Origin: Fusobacterium sp.
GTDB lineage: Bacteria; Fusobacteriota; Fusobacteriia; Fusobacteriales; Fusobacteriaceae
Assembly (NCBI RefSeq): GCF_029258315.1
Contig: NZ_JARHZE010000008.1
Coordinates: 1-47,418, forward strand
Length of the DNA: 47,418 bases
Reading direction: 5' to 3'
Shown: piece after piece, positions 1 to 9,533 of the stretch
Position numbering within the stretch: position 1 is the first letter of the stretch
How the letters are laid out: every line of letters begins with the position of its first letter
Position numbers and translations under genes: made by a program
Notes under the pieces: model-generated
Seen by the model: only the letters and a program-made list of their open reading frames with translations
The model's database searches: none
What the model was told of the DNA's origin: nothing

Positions 1-747
1 TTTAATCTTTTCTAGATTATACTCTCTAAGTTTTTTAGAAAGGTATTGTATATATTCGTACTCGAATATATAATCGCTTTCACCGAAGTAGATACCAGCA
101 TTCTTTTTAGTTTGCAATCCAAAAAGGACAGTGAAGTATATAGATCCCACATCAATATGGATAGGATCATAAGGATCAAGCTTATTAATTCCATAGGACT
201 CGATACCAAGTCCAGATATATCTCTAATAGTAGTAGGACCTAAAAGAGGAGCTACCAAGTAAGCCCCTTCCCCTACACCGTAGTAAGCCAAAGTATTTCC
301 AAGTGTTTCCTTATATTTAGGGAATCCCATTTTACTAGCCACGTCAAAAGTTCCAAGAAGTCCGATACTTGAGTTGATACCAAATCTAAAAACAGTTTCT
401 AAAGTTTCAGGTATTCTACCCTGTAAAACAAGGTTACCAGCAGTTTTTATCTCAGAAAAGTTTTCAAAGAAATAGTAAATTCTATCTTGAACAAATTGAG
501 GAGTGTAGTAGCTATATGTTCTGATAGTAGGTTTTAAAACTTTTCTATCAGCAAGGGCATTGAAAGCGTAGACTCTTCTATTGACAGCCCCTAAAGGATC
601 TTTTTTCCCAAATAATATATCCTTATCCTCTTGGACTTGCAACTCTACAAAAGTTTTCCCGTCAATATTTTCTTTTTTCTCAACAGAGCTACATCCCATT
701 ACAAATAGGGAGAATAAAAGCACAATAGCGATTTTAATTTTTTTCAT
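1..747 (-). CDS. mlaA: MlaA/VacJ-family outer-membrane lipoprotein, 3' end cut by window edge
   Basis: Open frame from ATG at 747 to the window start, so absent from the ORF track. Translates as MKKIKIAIVLLLFSLFVMGCSSVEKKENIDG...DPLGAVNRRVYAFNALADRKVLKP...FGINSSIGLLGTFDVASKMGFPKYKETLGNTLAYYGVGEGAYLVAPLLGPTTIRD. Has a lipobox (FVMGC) and MlaA motifs. Confidence 0.9.
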   Translation of the reverse strand, partial: MKKIKIAIVLLFSLFVMGCSSVEKKENIDGKTFVELQVQEDKDILFGKKDPLGAVNRRVYAFNALADRKVLKPTIRTYSYYTPQFVQDRIYYFFENFSEIKTAGNLVLQGRIPETLETVFRFGINSSIGLLGTFDVASKMGFPKYKETLGNTLAYYGVGEGAYLVAPLLGPTTIRDISGLGIESYGINKLDPYDPIHIDVGSIYFTVLFGLQTKKNAGIYFGESDYIFEYEYIQYLSKKLREYNLEKIK

Positions 748-749
748 AA

Positions 750-2003
750 CTATCTATCCCCCTTCATAGTTTTTAACATATAGTCAACATTTTCTTGATA
801 GAACATATTTCCACAGTGTCCACCAGTAGGGTAGATACGAAGTCTATTTTTAAATGTTTTCTTTAAATAATTTAGATTTCCTTTAGTAAGGATTAACTCA
901 TCTTGGTTAGTGACAACATTTATATTTTTAGCATTTCTTAAATAGTTATCAATAATTTTTAAGTCAGCAAGTTTTCCCAAATCTTTTATAGTCATATCCT
1001 CTCTATATCTCTCTTTATAGAATGGAAGAGCCACCTTGTTTAAGTAGTCCTCAAAGTCAGCAAAATTAACTTTTTCAAAATATTTTCCAAGGTTGTCGTA
1101 CTTATCTATTTTTGTATCAGAATAAACCTTCATATTGTTAGTATAATCACTTAAGAAGTTTACATCAATGGCACAAAGACGGAAGATTAAACCTATCCCC
1201 ATTTTCAAATCATTTCTATCAATCTTAAGAGATTTTAAAATCTTCTCTGGATTTCTTGTGAAATTATTTAAATCAGTATCTTGAGAATAAGAAAGGTTAG
1301 TTATAATTTGATTAACCTTTAAGAAGAAATTATCAATATTATTATTTATTGAGTCGTTAAACATCTTATCAAGTATAGTGGCTGAATCCAAAAGATTAAC
1401 AGCTGGGTTTACCATAAATACATTTTTAAAATTAAAAGTTTTATTGTTGCTATCGATAAAAGAAACAACAGCCGAATGAGTACCACCTAGACTGTATCCC
1501 ATAAGGTTATAGCTTTCAACCTTAGCCTTTTTTTCAATAAATGGTTTTATATGCTCCAAAGCTCTATAAATATCCATTCCGTCATTCATAAGGTTTCCGG
1601 GCATCTTCTCAAAAGAAAGTGACACCAAAGAGTTGGTATTCATAATAGAAGATATACCGACAACGTGGTAACCAGCAGTATAGAATATTTTTTGGAAGTT
1701 TTCAGTCTTTAAAGAACTAGCACTTGATCCTGTACCAGAAAGGATAAACACCAAGGGAGCCTCTTTCTCCTGAAGAGCCATAGTAAATTTATAGTCCTCT
1801 TGATACTCAAGTATCTCTGGCACCTCTCTTGTGTTGACAAAGTTAGTTGTATAGTATTTGATAGGTATTTTTTTATCTATCCCCTTTGTCATAAGAGTGG
1901 AAGAACCAAAAACAGTGGCTATATATGGATCTTTTAAAGGGAAATCATATGAAAATAGATTGATCCCTATAAGGATAAATAAAAGCGTCATTATTTTTTT
2001 CAT
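750..2003 (-). CDS. Exported alpha/beta-hydrolase (lipase/esterase-like)
   Basis: 417 aa, signal peptide, nucleophile elbow GYSLGG, candidate Asp (NQDELIL) and C-terminal His (GGHCGN). Stop is 2 nt before the mlaA start. Confidence 0.75.
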   Translation of the reverse strand: MKKIMTLLFILIGINLFSYDFPLKDPYIATVFGSSTLMTKGIDKKIPIKYYTTNFVNTREVPEILEYQEDYKFTMALQEKEAPLVFILSGTGSSASSLKTENFQKIFYTAGYHVVGISSIMNTNSLVSLSFEKMPGNLMNDGMDIYRALEHIKPFIEKKAKVESYNLMGYSLGGTHSAVVSFIDSNNKTFNFKNVFMVNPAVNLLDSATILDKMFNDSINNNIDNFFLKVNQIITNLSYSQDTDLNNFTRNPEKILKSLKIDRNDLKMGIGLIFRLCAIDVNFLSDYTNNMKVYSDTKIDKYDNLGKYFEKVNFADFEDYLNKVALPFYKERYREDMTIKDLGKLADLKIIDNYLRNAKNINVVTNQDELILTKGNLNYLKKTFKNRLRIYPTGGHCGNMFYQENVDYMLKTMKGDR

Positions 2004-2200
2004 TTTCTCACCTCAAAAAAATTTTAACTCCATACAACACTTAAAACAAAAAAAGGGTTATACAGAGATAAAAAAGAATAAATTTATTTATTATATAGTA
2101 TCACAATCGATTGATTTATAAAAGATAAATTTCATTAAAAATAGCTGAAATTAGCAAAAAAATTATGGTATAATAATAGAAATAATAATAGGAGAACGAG

Positions 2201-2971
2201 ATGGATAAAAAAGGATTTTTAAATCTTTTCAAGGTTGAAGATGAGCAGATAGTTGTAAAACTTTGGGAGGATATGGAGCTAAGTAGCAGTATAGATTATT
2301 ATATTTCCACAGAGGAGTTTTTTCCACCAAATATCTGGGATATTTTGGAGAAAACAAATATAAATGGAATGAGATTTCTATTAAAAGGTTTGACAAATGA
2401 GAGTGAAAAAAAGAATATAATTATTTTGCCAAGAGATTATTCAGGGGAAGAGCCAGAGTTTCAGTTGGTGTTCTTTAAAATAGACGGGACAAATAAATTT
2501 AAGACTTTGGGGCATAAGGATTTCTTAGGTACAATAATGAGCCTTGGTATAAAAAGAGAGGTACTTGGGGACTTAATAGTTAAGGACAATATAGCTTATG
2601 GTGTGATACACAGAGAAAAATTTCATATAATTAGAGATTTGGATAAGGTTGGTAATCTCCCTGTTAAAATCTCCGAGATAACAGAGGGGGAAGTGCCACA
2701 GAGTGAGTTTAAAGAGATCCAAATAACTGTACCCTCACCAAGACTTGATAGTGTTGTAGGAGAGATTGCCAATAGCTCAAGACAAAAATCAACTACCCTT
2801 ATAGAAGAGGGGGTTGTGATGGTAAACTATGTAGTTCAAAAATCTAAGTCCTACGAGGTGAAAGAGGGGGATGTCATCACAGTTAAAAAACTTGGTAAGT
2901 TTATATTTGAAAAGGTTCTAGGTGAGAACAAAAAAGGTAAGATAAAAATTTTATTAAAACAATTTATTTAA
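2201..2971 (+). CDS. S4-domain RNA-binding protein, YlmH-like
   Basis: 256 aa; C-terminal S4 signature (SPRLDSVVGEIANSSRQKSTTLIEEGVVMVNYVVQKSKSYEVKEGDVITVKKLGKF). RBS aggagaa. Confidence 0.8.
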   Translation: MDKKGFLNLFKVEDEQIVVKLWEDMELSSSIDYYISTEEFFPPNIWDILEKTNINGMRFLLKGLTNESEKKNIIILPRDYSGEEPEFQLVFFKIDGTNKFKTLGHKDFLGTIMSLGIKREVLGDLIVKDNIAYGVIHREKFHIIRDLDKVGNLPVKISEITEGEVPQSEFKEIQITVPSPRLDSVVGEIANSSRQKSTTLIEEGVVMVNYVVQKSKSYEVKEGDVITVKKLGKFIFEKVLGENKKGKIKILLKQFI

Positions 2972-3100
2972 AAAAAATTTTTTGAGGACAGCGACAAATT
3001 TTCTAAAAAAAATGTCTAAGATTAATAAAATAGCTATGAAAAAAGCCTGACAAAAAAGGATTTTAAAACTTCTAAAAAAATAAAAAAGCTTAGGAATGAT

Positions 3101-3129
3101 TTGATTTTTTTGATAAAATATGTTATAAT
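3101..3129 (+). promoter_or_regulatory. Sigma70-type promoter for the rimP-nusA-infB operon
   Basis: TTGATT (3101-3106), 17-nt spacer, TATAAT (3124-3129). Confidence 0.7.
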
Positions 3130-3158
3130 GGTAAAGAATTGATTATACTGGCTTGTGG

Positions 3159-3180
3159 AAGAGTGGGGCAACCCACTCTT
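3159..3180 (+). promoter_or_regulatory. rimP leader hairpin
   Basis: GAGTGGG-GCAA-CCCACTC, perfect 7-bp stem with a GNRA tetraloop, extended by A-U pairs, upstream of rimP. Confidence 0.6.
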
Positions 3181-3209
3181 TATTTATGGCTAAAAATGAA
3201 AGTGAGGTG

Positions 3210-3695
3210 ATGACAGTTTTGTCAAAAGAAAATACAAATGAAATAATAGGAAAAATTGAAAAAATAGTTCTACCTACATTGGAAAAATTAGGATTAGAAT
3301 TAGTTGATGTTGAGTATCTTCAAGAAGGTGGATATTTTTATGTAAGAATTTATATTGAGTTCTTAGATAAAGAGGTTTCACTAGATGATTGTGCAAAAGT
3401 TAGTATGGCTGTTGAAGATGATATAGATAAGATCATTGATGAGAAGTTTTTCTTAGAAATTTCTTCTCCTGGAGTAGAAAGGCCATTAAAGAAAGAAAAA
3501 GATTATGTAAGATTTACTGGAAGTAAAATAAAAGTTAGTTTAAAACATAAGTTAAATGAAAGTAAAAATTTCGAAGGAATGTTGGAGAAATTTGAAAACG
3601 ATACAGTGTTCTTAGATACTGGAAAAGAAAAATTAGAAATACCATTTAAAGAAGTAAGAAAAGCTAATTTAGTTTATGACTTTAAAAATATTTAA
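3210..3695 (+). CDS. rimP: Ribosome maturation factor RimP
   Basis: VLPTLEKLGLELVDVEYLQEGGYFYVRIYIE...DISSPGVERPLKKEKDY-type RimP sequence. The ORF-track start (3153) overlaps the leader hairpin. ATG 3210 or TTG 3219 is more likely; TTG is better spaced from GAGGTG. Confidence 0.9.
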   Translation: MTVLSKENTNEIIGKIEKIVLPTLEKLGLELVDVEYLQEGGYFYVRIYIEFLDKEVSLDDCAKVSMAVEDDIDKIIDEKFFLEISSPGVERPLKKEKDYVRFTGSKIKVSLKHKLNESKNFEGMLEKFENDTVFLDTGKEKLEIPFKEVRKANLVYDFKNI

Positions 3696-3721
3696 ATTGA
3701 GTCTACTTTAGGAGGAAAAAA

Positions 3722-4774
3722 ATGAAAGGTAAAGATGGAAAAATATTTCTTGACGCGTTAACTGCTTTAGAAAAGGAAAAAGGAATAAGCAAAGAAAGTT
3801 TATTAGAAACAGTTGAGCAAGCTCTATTAGCTGCTTATAAAAAACATTTTGGTGAAGAAGAAAATGTTGAGGTAGCAATCAATAGAGACAATGGAGAAAT
3901 AGTAGTTTATGAGGTAAAAACAGTAGTTGATGATGTATATGATGCAGCATTAGAGATCACACCAGAAGATGCGAAAGAGGCTACTAAGAGAAGTTATAAA
4001 ATTGGAGATATAGCAAGAATCCCAGTAAACTGTGAGGAGTTCAGAAGAAATGCTATACAAAATGGAAAACAAATAGTTATCCAAAAAGTAAGAGAGGCAG
4101 AGAGAACAAATATATTTGAAAAATTCAAAGCTAAAGAATTTGATCTTATGTCTGGAATCATAAGAAGAATAGATGAGAAAAGAAGTATCTTCATCGAGTT
4201 CGACGGTACAGAGGCTTTCTTACCAACTGCAGAGCAATCACCAGCTGATGTTTACAGAGTTGGAGACAGAATAAAAGTTTATGTAGCTGAAGTTGAAAAA
4301 ACTAATAAATTCCCTAAAGTTGTAATCTCTAGAAAAAATGAAGGGTTATTAAAGAAATTATTTGAATTAGAGATCCCTGAGATAGCAGAGGGACTAATCG
4401 AAATAAAATCTGTGGCTAGAGAGGCTGGATCAAGAGCTAAGATAGCTGTATATTCTAAAGATAAAAACATTGATACAATTGGAGCTTGTATCGGACAAAA
4501 AGGACTTAGAATAAAAAATATAGTTGATGAATTAAACGGAGAAAAAATTGATATTGTTGAATGGAAAGAGTCACCAGAAGAGTTCGTATCAGCAGTATTA
4601 AGTCCAGCTAAAGTAAATAGCGTTGAAATATTAGAAGATGGAACTACTGCAAGAGTAATAGTTGATCCTTCTCAACTTTCATTAGCTATCGGTAAGAGTG
4701 GACAAAATGCAAGACTTGCAGCTAAACTTACAGGAATGAGAGTAGACATAAAGGTTGCTGAAAAAGATGCATAG
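3722..4774 (+). CDS. nusA: Transcription termination/antitermination factor NusA
   Basis: 350 aa with S1 and KH domains (GACIGQKGLRIKNIVDELNGEKIDIV; LAIGKSGQNARLAAKLTGMRVDI). Confidence 0.97.
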   Translation: MKGKDGKIFLDALTALEKEKGISKESLLETVEQALLAAYKKHFGEEENVEVAINRDNGEIVVYEVKTVVDDVYDAALEITPEDAKEATKRSYKIGDIARIPVNCEEFRRNAIQNGKQIVIQKVREAERTNIFEKFKAKEFDLMSGIIRRIDEKRSIFIEFDGTEAFLPTAEQSPADVYRVGDRIKVYVAEVEKTNKFPKVVISRKNEGLLKKLFELEIPEIAEGLIEIKSVAREAGSRAKIAVYSKDKNIDTIGACIGQKGLRIKNIVDELNGEKIDIVEWKESPEEFVSAVLSPAKVNSVEILEDGTTARVIVDPSQLSLAIGKSGQNARLAAKLTGMRVDIKVAEKDA

Positions 4775-5282
4775 TCCAGAGAGAACTTGTGTTATATGTA
4801 AGTCAAAAAAATTAAAATCACAGTTATTTAGAATAGCTGAGAAAGATGGAGAGTATGTCCTTGATGAAAAGCAAACTATACAGGCTAGAGGTCAGTATGT
4901 TTGTAAGGAGCATAACTGTATCCAAAGACTTTCTAAGCATAAGAAGTTAAAAGTATCTTTTGAAGAACTTCTTAAGATGCTTAATTTGTTGAAAAAAGAG
5001 TCCAAAGATTACCTAAAGATTTTTAAAGCAATGAAAAATTCAGGAGAACTTTCTTTTGGAATTAATATGATATTTGATGAGATTGAAAAAATACATTTTA
5101 TAGTTATAGCCAATGATATAAGTGAGAAAAATAATCAAAAGCTTATAGAGAAAGCTAGAGAAAAAAATATACCTTTTGTTCACTATGGAGAGAAGAGACA
5201 ATTAGGAGAGGTATTTGGAAAAGATGAGATAAATGTTATAGCGATAAAAAATAAAAAGGTAGCTCGCGGACTTATTGAATAA
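4767..5282 (+). CDS. YlxR (DUF448) domain fused to a ribosomal L7Ae-like (YlxQ) domain
   Basis: N-terminal PERTCVICKSKK...RGQYVCKEHNCIQRLSK (YlxR); C-terminal SFGINMIFDEIEKIHFIVIANDISEKNNQKL...KDEINVIAIKNKKVARGL (L7Ae-like). ATG 4767 overlaps the nusA stop. Confidence 0.85.
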   Translation: MHSPERTCVICKSKKLKSQLFRIAEKDGEYVLDEKQTIQARGQYVCKEHNCIQRLSKHKKLKVSFEELLKMLNLLKKESKDYLKIFKAMKNSGELSFGINMIFDEIEKIHFIVIANDISEKNNQKLIEKAREKNIPFVHYGEKRQLGEVFGKDEINVIAIKNKKVARGLIE

Positions 5283-5299
5283 TAAGTAGGGAGGTATAA

Positions 5300-7414
5300 A
5301 TGGTAGTAAGAGTTCACGAATTAGCCAAAAAATATGAGATGGGAAATAAAGATTTTTTAAACTTACTTCAAGATTTAGGAATAGAGGTTTCATCTCATTT
5401 AGCAGGACTTTCTGAGGAACAAGTGGATAGAATAAAAAATCATTTTGTTAAAGAAGAACAAGAAGATGACGACACTAAAGACGGAAAGAAAAAGAAAAAA
5501 TCTAAAAATAAAAATATGTTAAAAAATAAAAAGAATGATGAAATCGACGATAAAAAAGAAAAAAATAGAAAAAAGAAAAAAGGTAGAAGAACAGACTTTG
5601 TTGTAAAAAAAGTTGAATCTGAAGCTGGAAAAGTTATCGAAGAAGATGGAATCAAAATAATAAAAATGAAAGGTGAAATGACTTTAGGTGATTTTGCTGA
5701 GAAATTAAAAGTAAACAGTTCAGAGATAATCAAAAAATTATTTATGAAAGGTAAAATGTTTACTATAAACAGCCCATTAAGCATAGAGTTAGCAGAGGAG
5801 ATCGCAGCTGACTATGATGTATTAGTTGAGGAAGAGGTTGAAGAGGAATTAGCATTTGGAGATAAATTCGACCTTGAGATAGAGGACAAAGAGTCTGATC
5901 TTGAAGAGAGAGCTCCAGTTATAACAATAATGGGACACGTTGACCACGGAAAAACATCTTTACTAGACGCAATAAGAAGTACTCAAGTTGTTGAGGGAGA
6001 GGCTGGAGGAATCACTCAAAAGATTGGAGCCTACCAAGTAGTTAAAGATGGTAAGAAGATAACATTTGTAGACACTCCTGGACACGAGGCTTTCACAGAT
6101 ATGAGAGCAAGAGGAGCACAAGTTACTGACATAGCTATACTAGTTGTAGCAGCAGACGACGGAGTAATGCCTCAAACAATAGAAGCTATATCTCACGCCA
6201 AAGCAGCAAATGTACCTATCATTGTTGCAATAAACAAAATAGACAAACCAGAAGCTAACCCAATGAGAGTAAAACAAGAGTTAATGGAACACGAACTTGT
6301 TTCAGTTGAATGGGGAGGAGACGTAGAGTTTGTTGAAGTTTCAGCTAAAGCTAAGATAAACCTAGATTCTTTACTTGAAACAATATTACTTACAGCAGAA
6401 ATTCTTGAATTAAAAGCTAACCCTAAGAAAAGAGGAAAAGCTGTTGTTCTTGAGTCAAAACTTGATTCTAAAGTTGGACCAGTGGCTGACATCTTAATTC
6501 AAGAAGGAAATATAAAAATTGGAGACGTTATAGTAGCTGGAGAATCTTATGGTAAGGTAAGAGCTATTATAGATGACAAAGGTAAGAAGATAAACAGAGG
6601 AGAGATGTCTCAACCAGTTGAGATCATTGGATTTAATACTGTACCAGATGCAGGAGATACTGTTTATGTAATTCAAAATGAGCAACACGCTAAAAGAATA
6701 GTTGAAGAGATGGCAAAAGAAAGAAGACTTGGAGAGCAATCTAAGAGAACAATAACTCTTGAGTCATTATCTGAAAGCTTAGAGAACCAAGAGGTTAGAG
6801 AACTTAACTTAGTTGTAAGAGCAGACTCTAAAGGTTCAGCTCAAGCATTAAAAGATTCATTAATGAAATTAAATAATAATGAAGTAGCAGTTAATATTAT
6901 TCAATCAGCTCCAGGAGCAATCACAGAAAGCGACATCAAACTTGCTGAAGTTTCTCAAGCTATCATAATTGGATTTAACGTAAGACCTACAACTAAAGCT
7001 ATAAAAGAAGCTGAAACTTCTGGAATAGAAATAAGAACTTCTTCAATCATCTATGAGATCATAGAGGACGTTGAAAAAGCTCTAACAGGTATGTTAAAAC
7101 CAGAATTTAAAGAGCAATACTTAGGAAGAATAGAGATTAAACAAATATTCAGAGTGGCAAAAGTTGGAAACGTTGCTGGTTGTGTTGTTGTAGACGGAAA
7201 AGTTAGAAGAGATTCTAATATAAGAATAGTTAGAAACGGAACTATTGTTTACGAAGGAAAACTAGCATCACTTAAGAGATTTAAGGACGACGCTAAAGAG
7301 GTTGTTGCAGGACAAGAGTGTGGACTTGGTATCGAAAACTTTAACGACATTAAAGATGGAGATATAGTAGAAGCATTCGATATGGTTGAAATAAAAAGAA
7401 CTCTTACAAAATAA
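5300..7414 (+). CDS. infB: Translation initiation factor IF-2
   Basis: 704 aa; IF2_N, Lys-rich linker, G domain [15 protein letters not shown] / DTPGHEAF / NKIDKPEA. Confidence 0.98.
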   Translation: MVVRVHELAKKYEMGNKDFLNLLQDLGIEVSSHLAGLSEEQVDRIKNHFVKEEQEDDDTKDGKKKKKSKNKNMLKNKKNDEIDDKKEKNRKKKKGRRTDFVVKKVESEAGKVIEEDGIKIIKMKGEMTLGDFAEKLKVNSSEIIKKLFMKGKMFTINSPLSIELAEEIAADYDVLVEEEVEEELAFGDKFDLEIEDKESDLEERAPVITIMGHVDHGKTSLLDAIRSTQVVEGEAGGITQKIGAYQVVKDGKKITFVDTPGHEAFTDMRARGAQVTDIAILVVAADDGVMPQTIEAISHAKAANVPIIVAINKIDKPEANPMRVKQELMEHELVSVEWGGDVEFVEVSAKAKINLDSLLETILLTAEILELKANPKKRGKAVVLESKLDSKVGPVADILIQEGNIKIGDVIVAGESYGKVRAIIDDKGKKINRGEMSQPVEIIGFNTVPDAGDTVYVIQNEQHAKRIVEEMAKERRLGEQSKRTITLESLSESLENQEVRELNLVVRADSKGSAQALKDSLMKLNNNEVAVNIIQSAPGAITESDIKLAEVSQAIIIGFNVRPTTKAIKEAETSGIEIRTSSIIYEIIEDVEKALTGMLKPEFKEQYLGRIEIKQIFRVAKVGNVAGCVVVDGKVRRDSNIRIVRNGTIVYEGKLASLKRFKDDAKEVVAGQECGLGIENFNDIKDGDIVEAFDMVEIKRTLTK

Positions 7415-7441
7415 AAAGAACCTAGTAAAGGAGATTAACTT

Positions 7442-7804
7442 ATGAGAAGACAAAGATTAGCAGCTATAGAAAAAGAAGTATTGAGAGTTATATCTAAAAC
7501 TTTACTAGAGGATGTGAAAAACCCTAAAGTAAAAGGGATTGTTTCTTTAGTAAAGGTTAGAGTAACAGAAGATTTAAAATTTGCAGACTTATACTTTACT
7601 ATTTATGAAGATGAAAACAACAGAGTAAATAAAGAAAAAGTAGAAGAGGGACTAAACGAAATAAAAGGATTTTTAAGAAAAAAAATCTCTGAGGAATTAG
7701 CACTTAGATATGTTCCAGAAATTAGAGTAAAAATAGACGATTCAATAGAATATGCAGTAAAGATTTCTAAATTATTAGATGATTTAAAAATTCAACAGAA
7801 GTAG
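7442..7804 (+). CDS. rbfA: Ribosome-binding factor A
   Basis: 120 aa; RRQRLAAIEKEVLRVISKTLLEDVKNPKVKGIVSLVKVRVTEDLKFADLYFT; position after infB. Confidence 0.93.
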   Translation: MRRQRLAAIEKEVLRVISKTLLEDVKNPKVKGIVSLVKVRVTEDLKFADLYFTIYEDENNRVNKEKVEEGLNEIKGFLRKKISEELALRYVPEIRVKIDDSIEYAVKISKLLDDLKIQQK

Positions 7805-7815
7805 GTAGATAGAAG

Positions 7816-9504
7816 ATGATATGGAAGGTAAGCGAAGTATCAGATTCTATCATAGAAGAAAAATCAAAAGAATGGAAAACATCAAAAATTTTAACCAGAC
7901 TTTTACTAAATAAAAATATTTTTAGGAAAGAGGATGTCGAAAAATTTATAAATTCAGGAATGGCATTATTGAAAGATCCTTTTGATTTTGAAAAAATGGA
8001 AGAAGCTGTTGATAAAATCATAGATAAGAGAAGGAACAATCAAAAGGTTTACATCTATGGAGACTATGATGTAGACGGGATAAGTGCAGCCTCTTTTCTG
8101 GTAAAAGTTTTTAGAGAAATAGGAATTGATACTGGTTATTATATTCCTAGTCGAATGGAAGAAACTTATGGTTTTGATAAAAAAGCAGCGGATTATATAA
8201 AAAGAAGAAATGGTAGGTTGGTTATAACAGTTGATACTGGAGCCAACTCTATCGAAGATATAAGATATGCAAGAAGTATAGGAGTTGACATAATAGTTAC
8301 CGATCATCACAAATCTGTAAAGGAGAAGGGTGATGAGGAGTATATTATGATCAATCCTAAGCTTAGTGAAAATTATAAGTTTAAATATCTATCTGGTGCT
8401 GGAGTAGCTTTAAAACTAGCCCAAGCTCTACTAAAAAAACTAGGAAAGTCAGAAGATATACTTTATAAATATTTAGATATAGTTATGATAGGTACAGTGG
8501 CAGACGTTGTGCCTATGATTGATGAAAATAGAATAATAATAAGCAATGGATTAAAAGTCCTAAAAGATACCAACGTAAAAGGTCTTACTTATCTTTTAAA
8601 GTATCTTAAATTCCAAAATAAAAATATAACTACGACAGATGTAAGTTATTTTATATCACCACTTATTAATTCTCTTGGAAGAATAGGTGTTTCAAAAGTT
8701 GGAGCAGATTTTTTTATTGAAGATGATGAGTTTAAGATATATAATATAATAGAAGAGATGAAAAAGATGAATAAGATCAGAAGAAAGTTGGAGAAAAAGA
8801 TATATGATGAGGCTTTCGAAGTCATAGAGAAAAAATCTAAGGAAGAGGAGCTTAAATATATATTCCTTTCTTCAGAGGAGTGGCACCCTGGGGTAATAGG
8901 TGTTGTATCCTCAAGACTTTCGATAAAATATGGAGTTCCTGTTGTGTTGGTAGCTACAAATAACGGTGTCGGAAAGGCATCTTGTAGAAGTGTAGCAGGG
9001 ATAAATATATTTAATATATTCACTAGAATAAAGGAAAAATTAGTAAGATATGGAGGTCACGATCTAGCAGCTGGATTTATTGCTAGGGTAGAGGATCTTC
9101 CAGAGATCGAAAGGCTATTCTCTCAAGAGGTTGATATTATAGACAAGGAGAAAGATGAAAAGATAATTGATGTTGATATGGAGTTGTCAGTTACCTCTAT
9201 AAATGAGGAGCTTATAAACGATATGAAAAAATTATCCCCTTATGGACTTGAGAACTTACAACCTTTATTCCTAGATAAAGATATAAAGATAAAATGGATA
9301 GAAAAATTCGGAGTTGAGGACAGACATTTTAATGGTATGTTAGAAAAAGACGGGAGAGAATTCTCTTTTATAGCTTTCAACCTATCCAACGAAGCTACAA
9401 AAATAGATTTTGATAAAAATGTTGAAATTGTGTATTATCCAGAGAAGATAAATGTCAAAGGAAAAGACAGATATAATATCAGGATAAAAAGCATTAGACA
9501 ATAA
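7816..9504 (+). CDS. recJ: Single-stranded-DNA exonuclease RecJ
   Basis: 562 aa; YGDYDVDGISAA, VTDHHKS, PLINSLGRIG, GGHDLAAGF motifs. Confidence 0.95.
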   Translation: MIWKVSEVSDSIIEEKSKEWKTSKILTRLLLNKNIFRKEDVEKFINSGMALLKDPFDFEKMEEAVDKIIDKRRNNQKVYIYGDYDVDGISAASFLVKVFREIGIDTGYYIPSRMEETYGFDKKAADYIKRRNGRLVITVDTGANSIEDIRYARSIGVDIIVTDHHKSVKEKGDEEYIMINPKLSENYKFKYLSGAGVALKLAQALLKKLGKSEDILYKYLDIVMIGTVADVVPMIDENRIIISNGLKVLKDTNVKGLTYLLKYLKFQNKNITTTDVSYFISPLINSLGRIGVSKVGADFFIEDDEFKIYNIIEEMKKMNKIRRKLEKKIYDEAFEVIEKKSKEEELKYIFLSSEEWHPGVIGVVSSRLSIKYGVPVVLVATNNGVGKASCRSVAGINIFNIFTRIKEKLVRYGGHDLAAGFIARVEDLPEIERLFSQEVDIIDKEKDEKIIDVDMELSVTSINEELINDMKKLSPYGLENLQPLFLDKDIKIKWIEKFGVEDRHFNGMLEKDGREFSFIAFNLSNEATKIDFDKNVEIVYYPEKINVKGKDRYNIRIKSIRQ

Positions 9505-9533
9505 ATTTTCAAATACAAAACTAAGGAGGAAAA

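Noticed and set aside
12-243. Short ORFs on both strands at the left edge
   Set aside because: They overlap the truncated mlaA frame in other frames; the MlaA translation explains this region.
2972-3100. Possible small RNA or terminator between the S4-domain gene and rimP
   Set aside because: Best fold (GACAAATTTT...AAAAAATGTC) contains mismatches and is low complexity; not strong enough to call.
5440-5784. Phe/Ser-rich minus-strand ORF opposite infB
   Set aside because: Reverse complement of the Lys-rich IF2 linker (AAA/AAG runs read as TTT/CTT).
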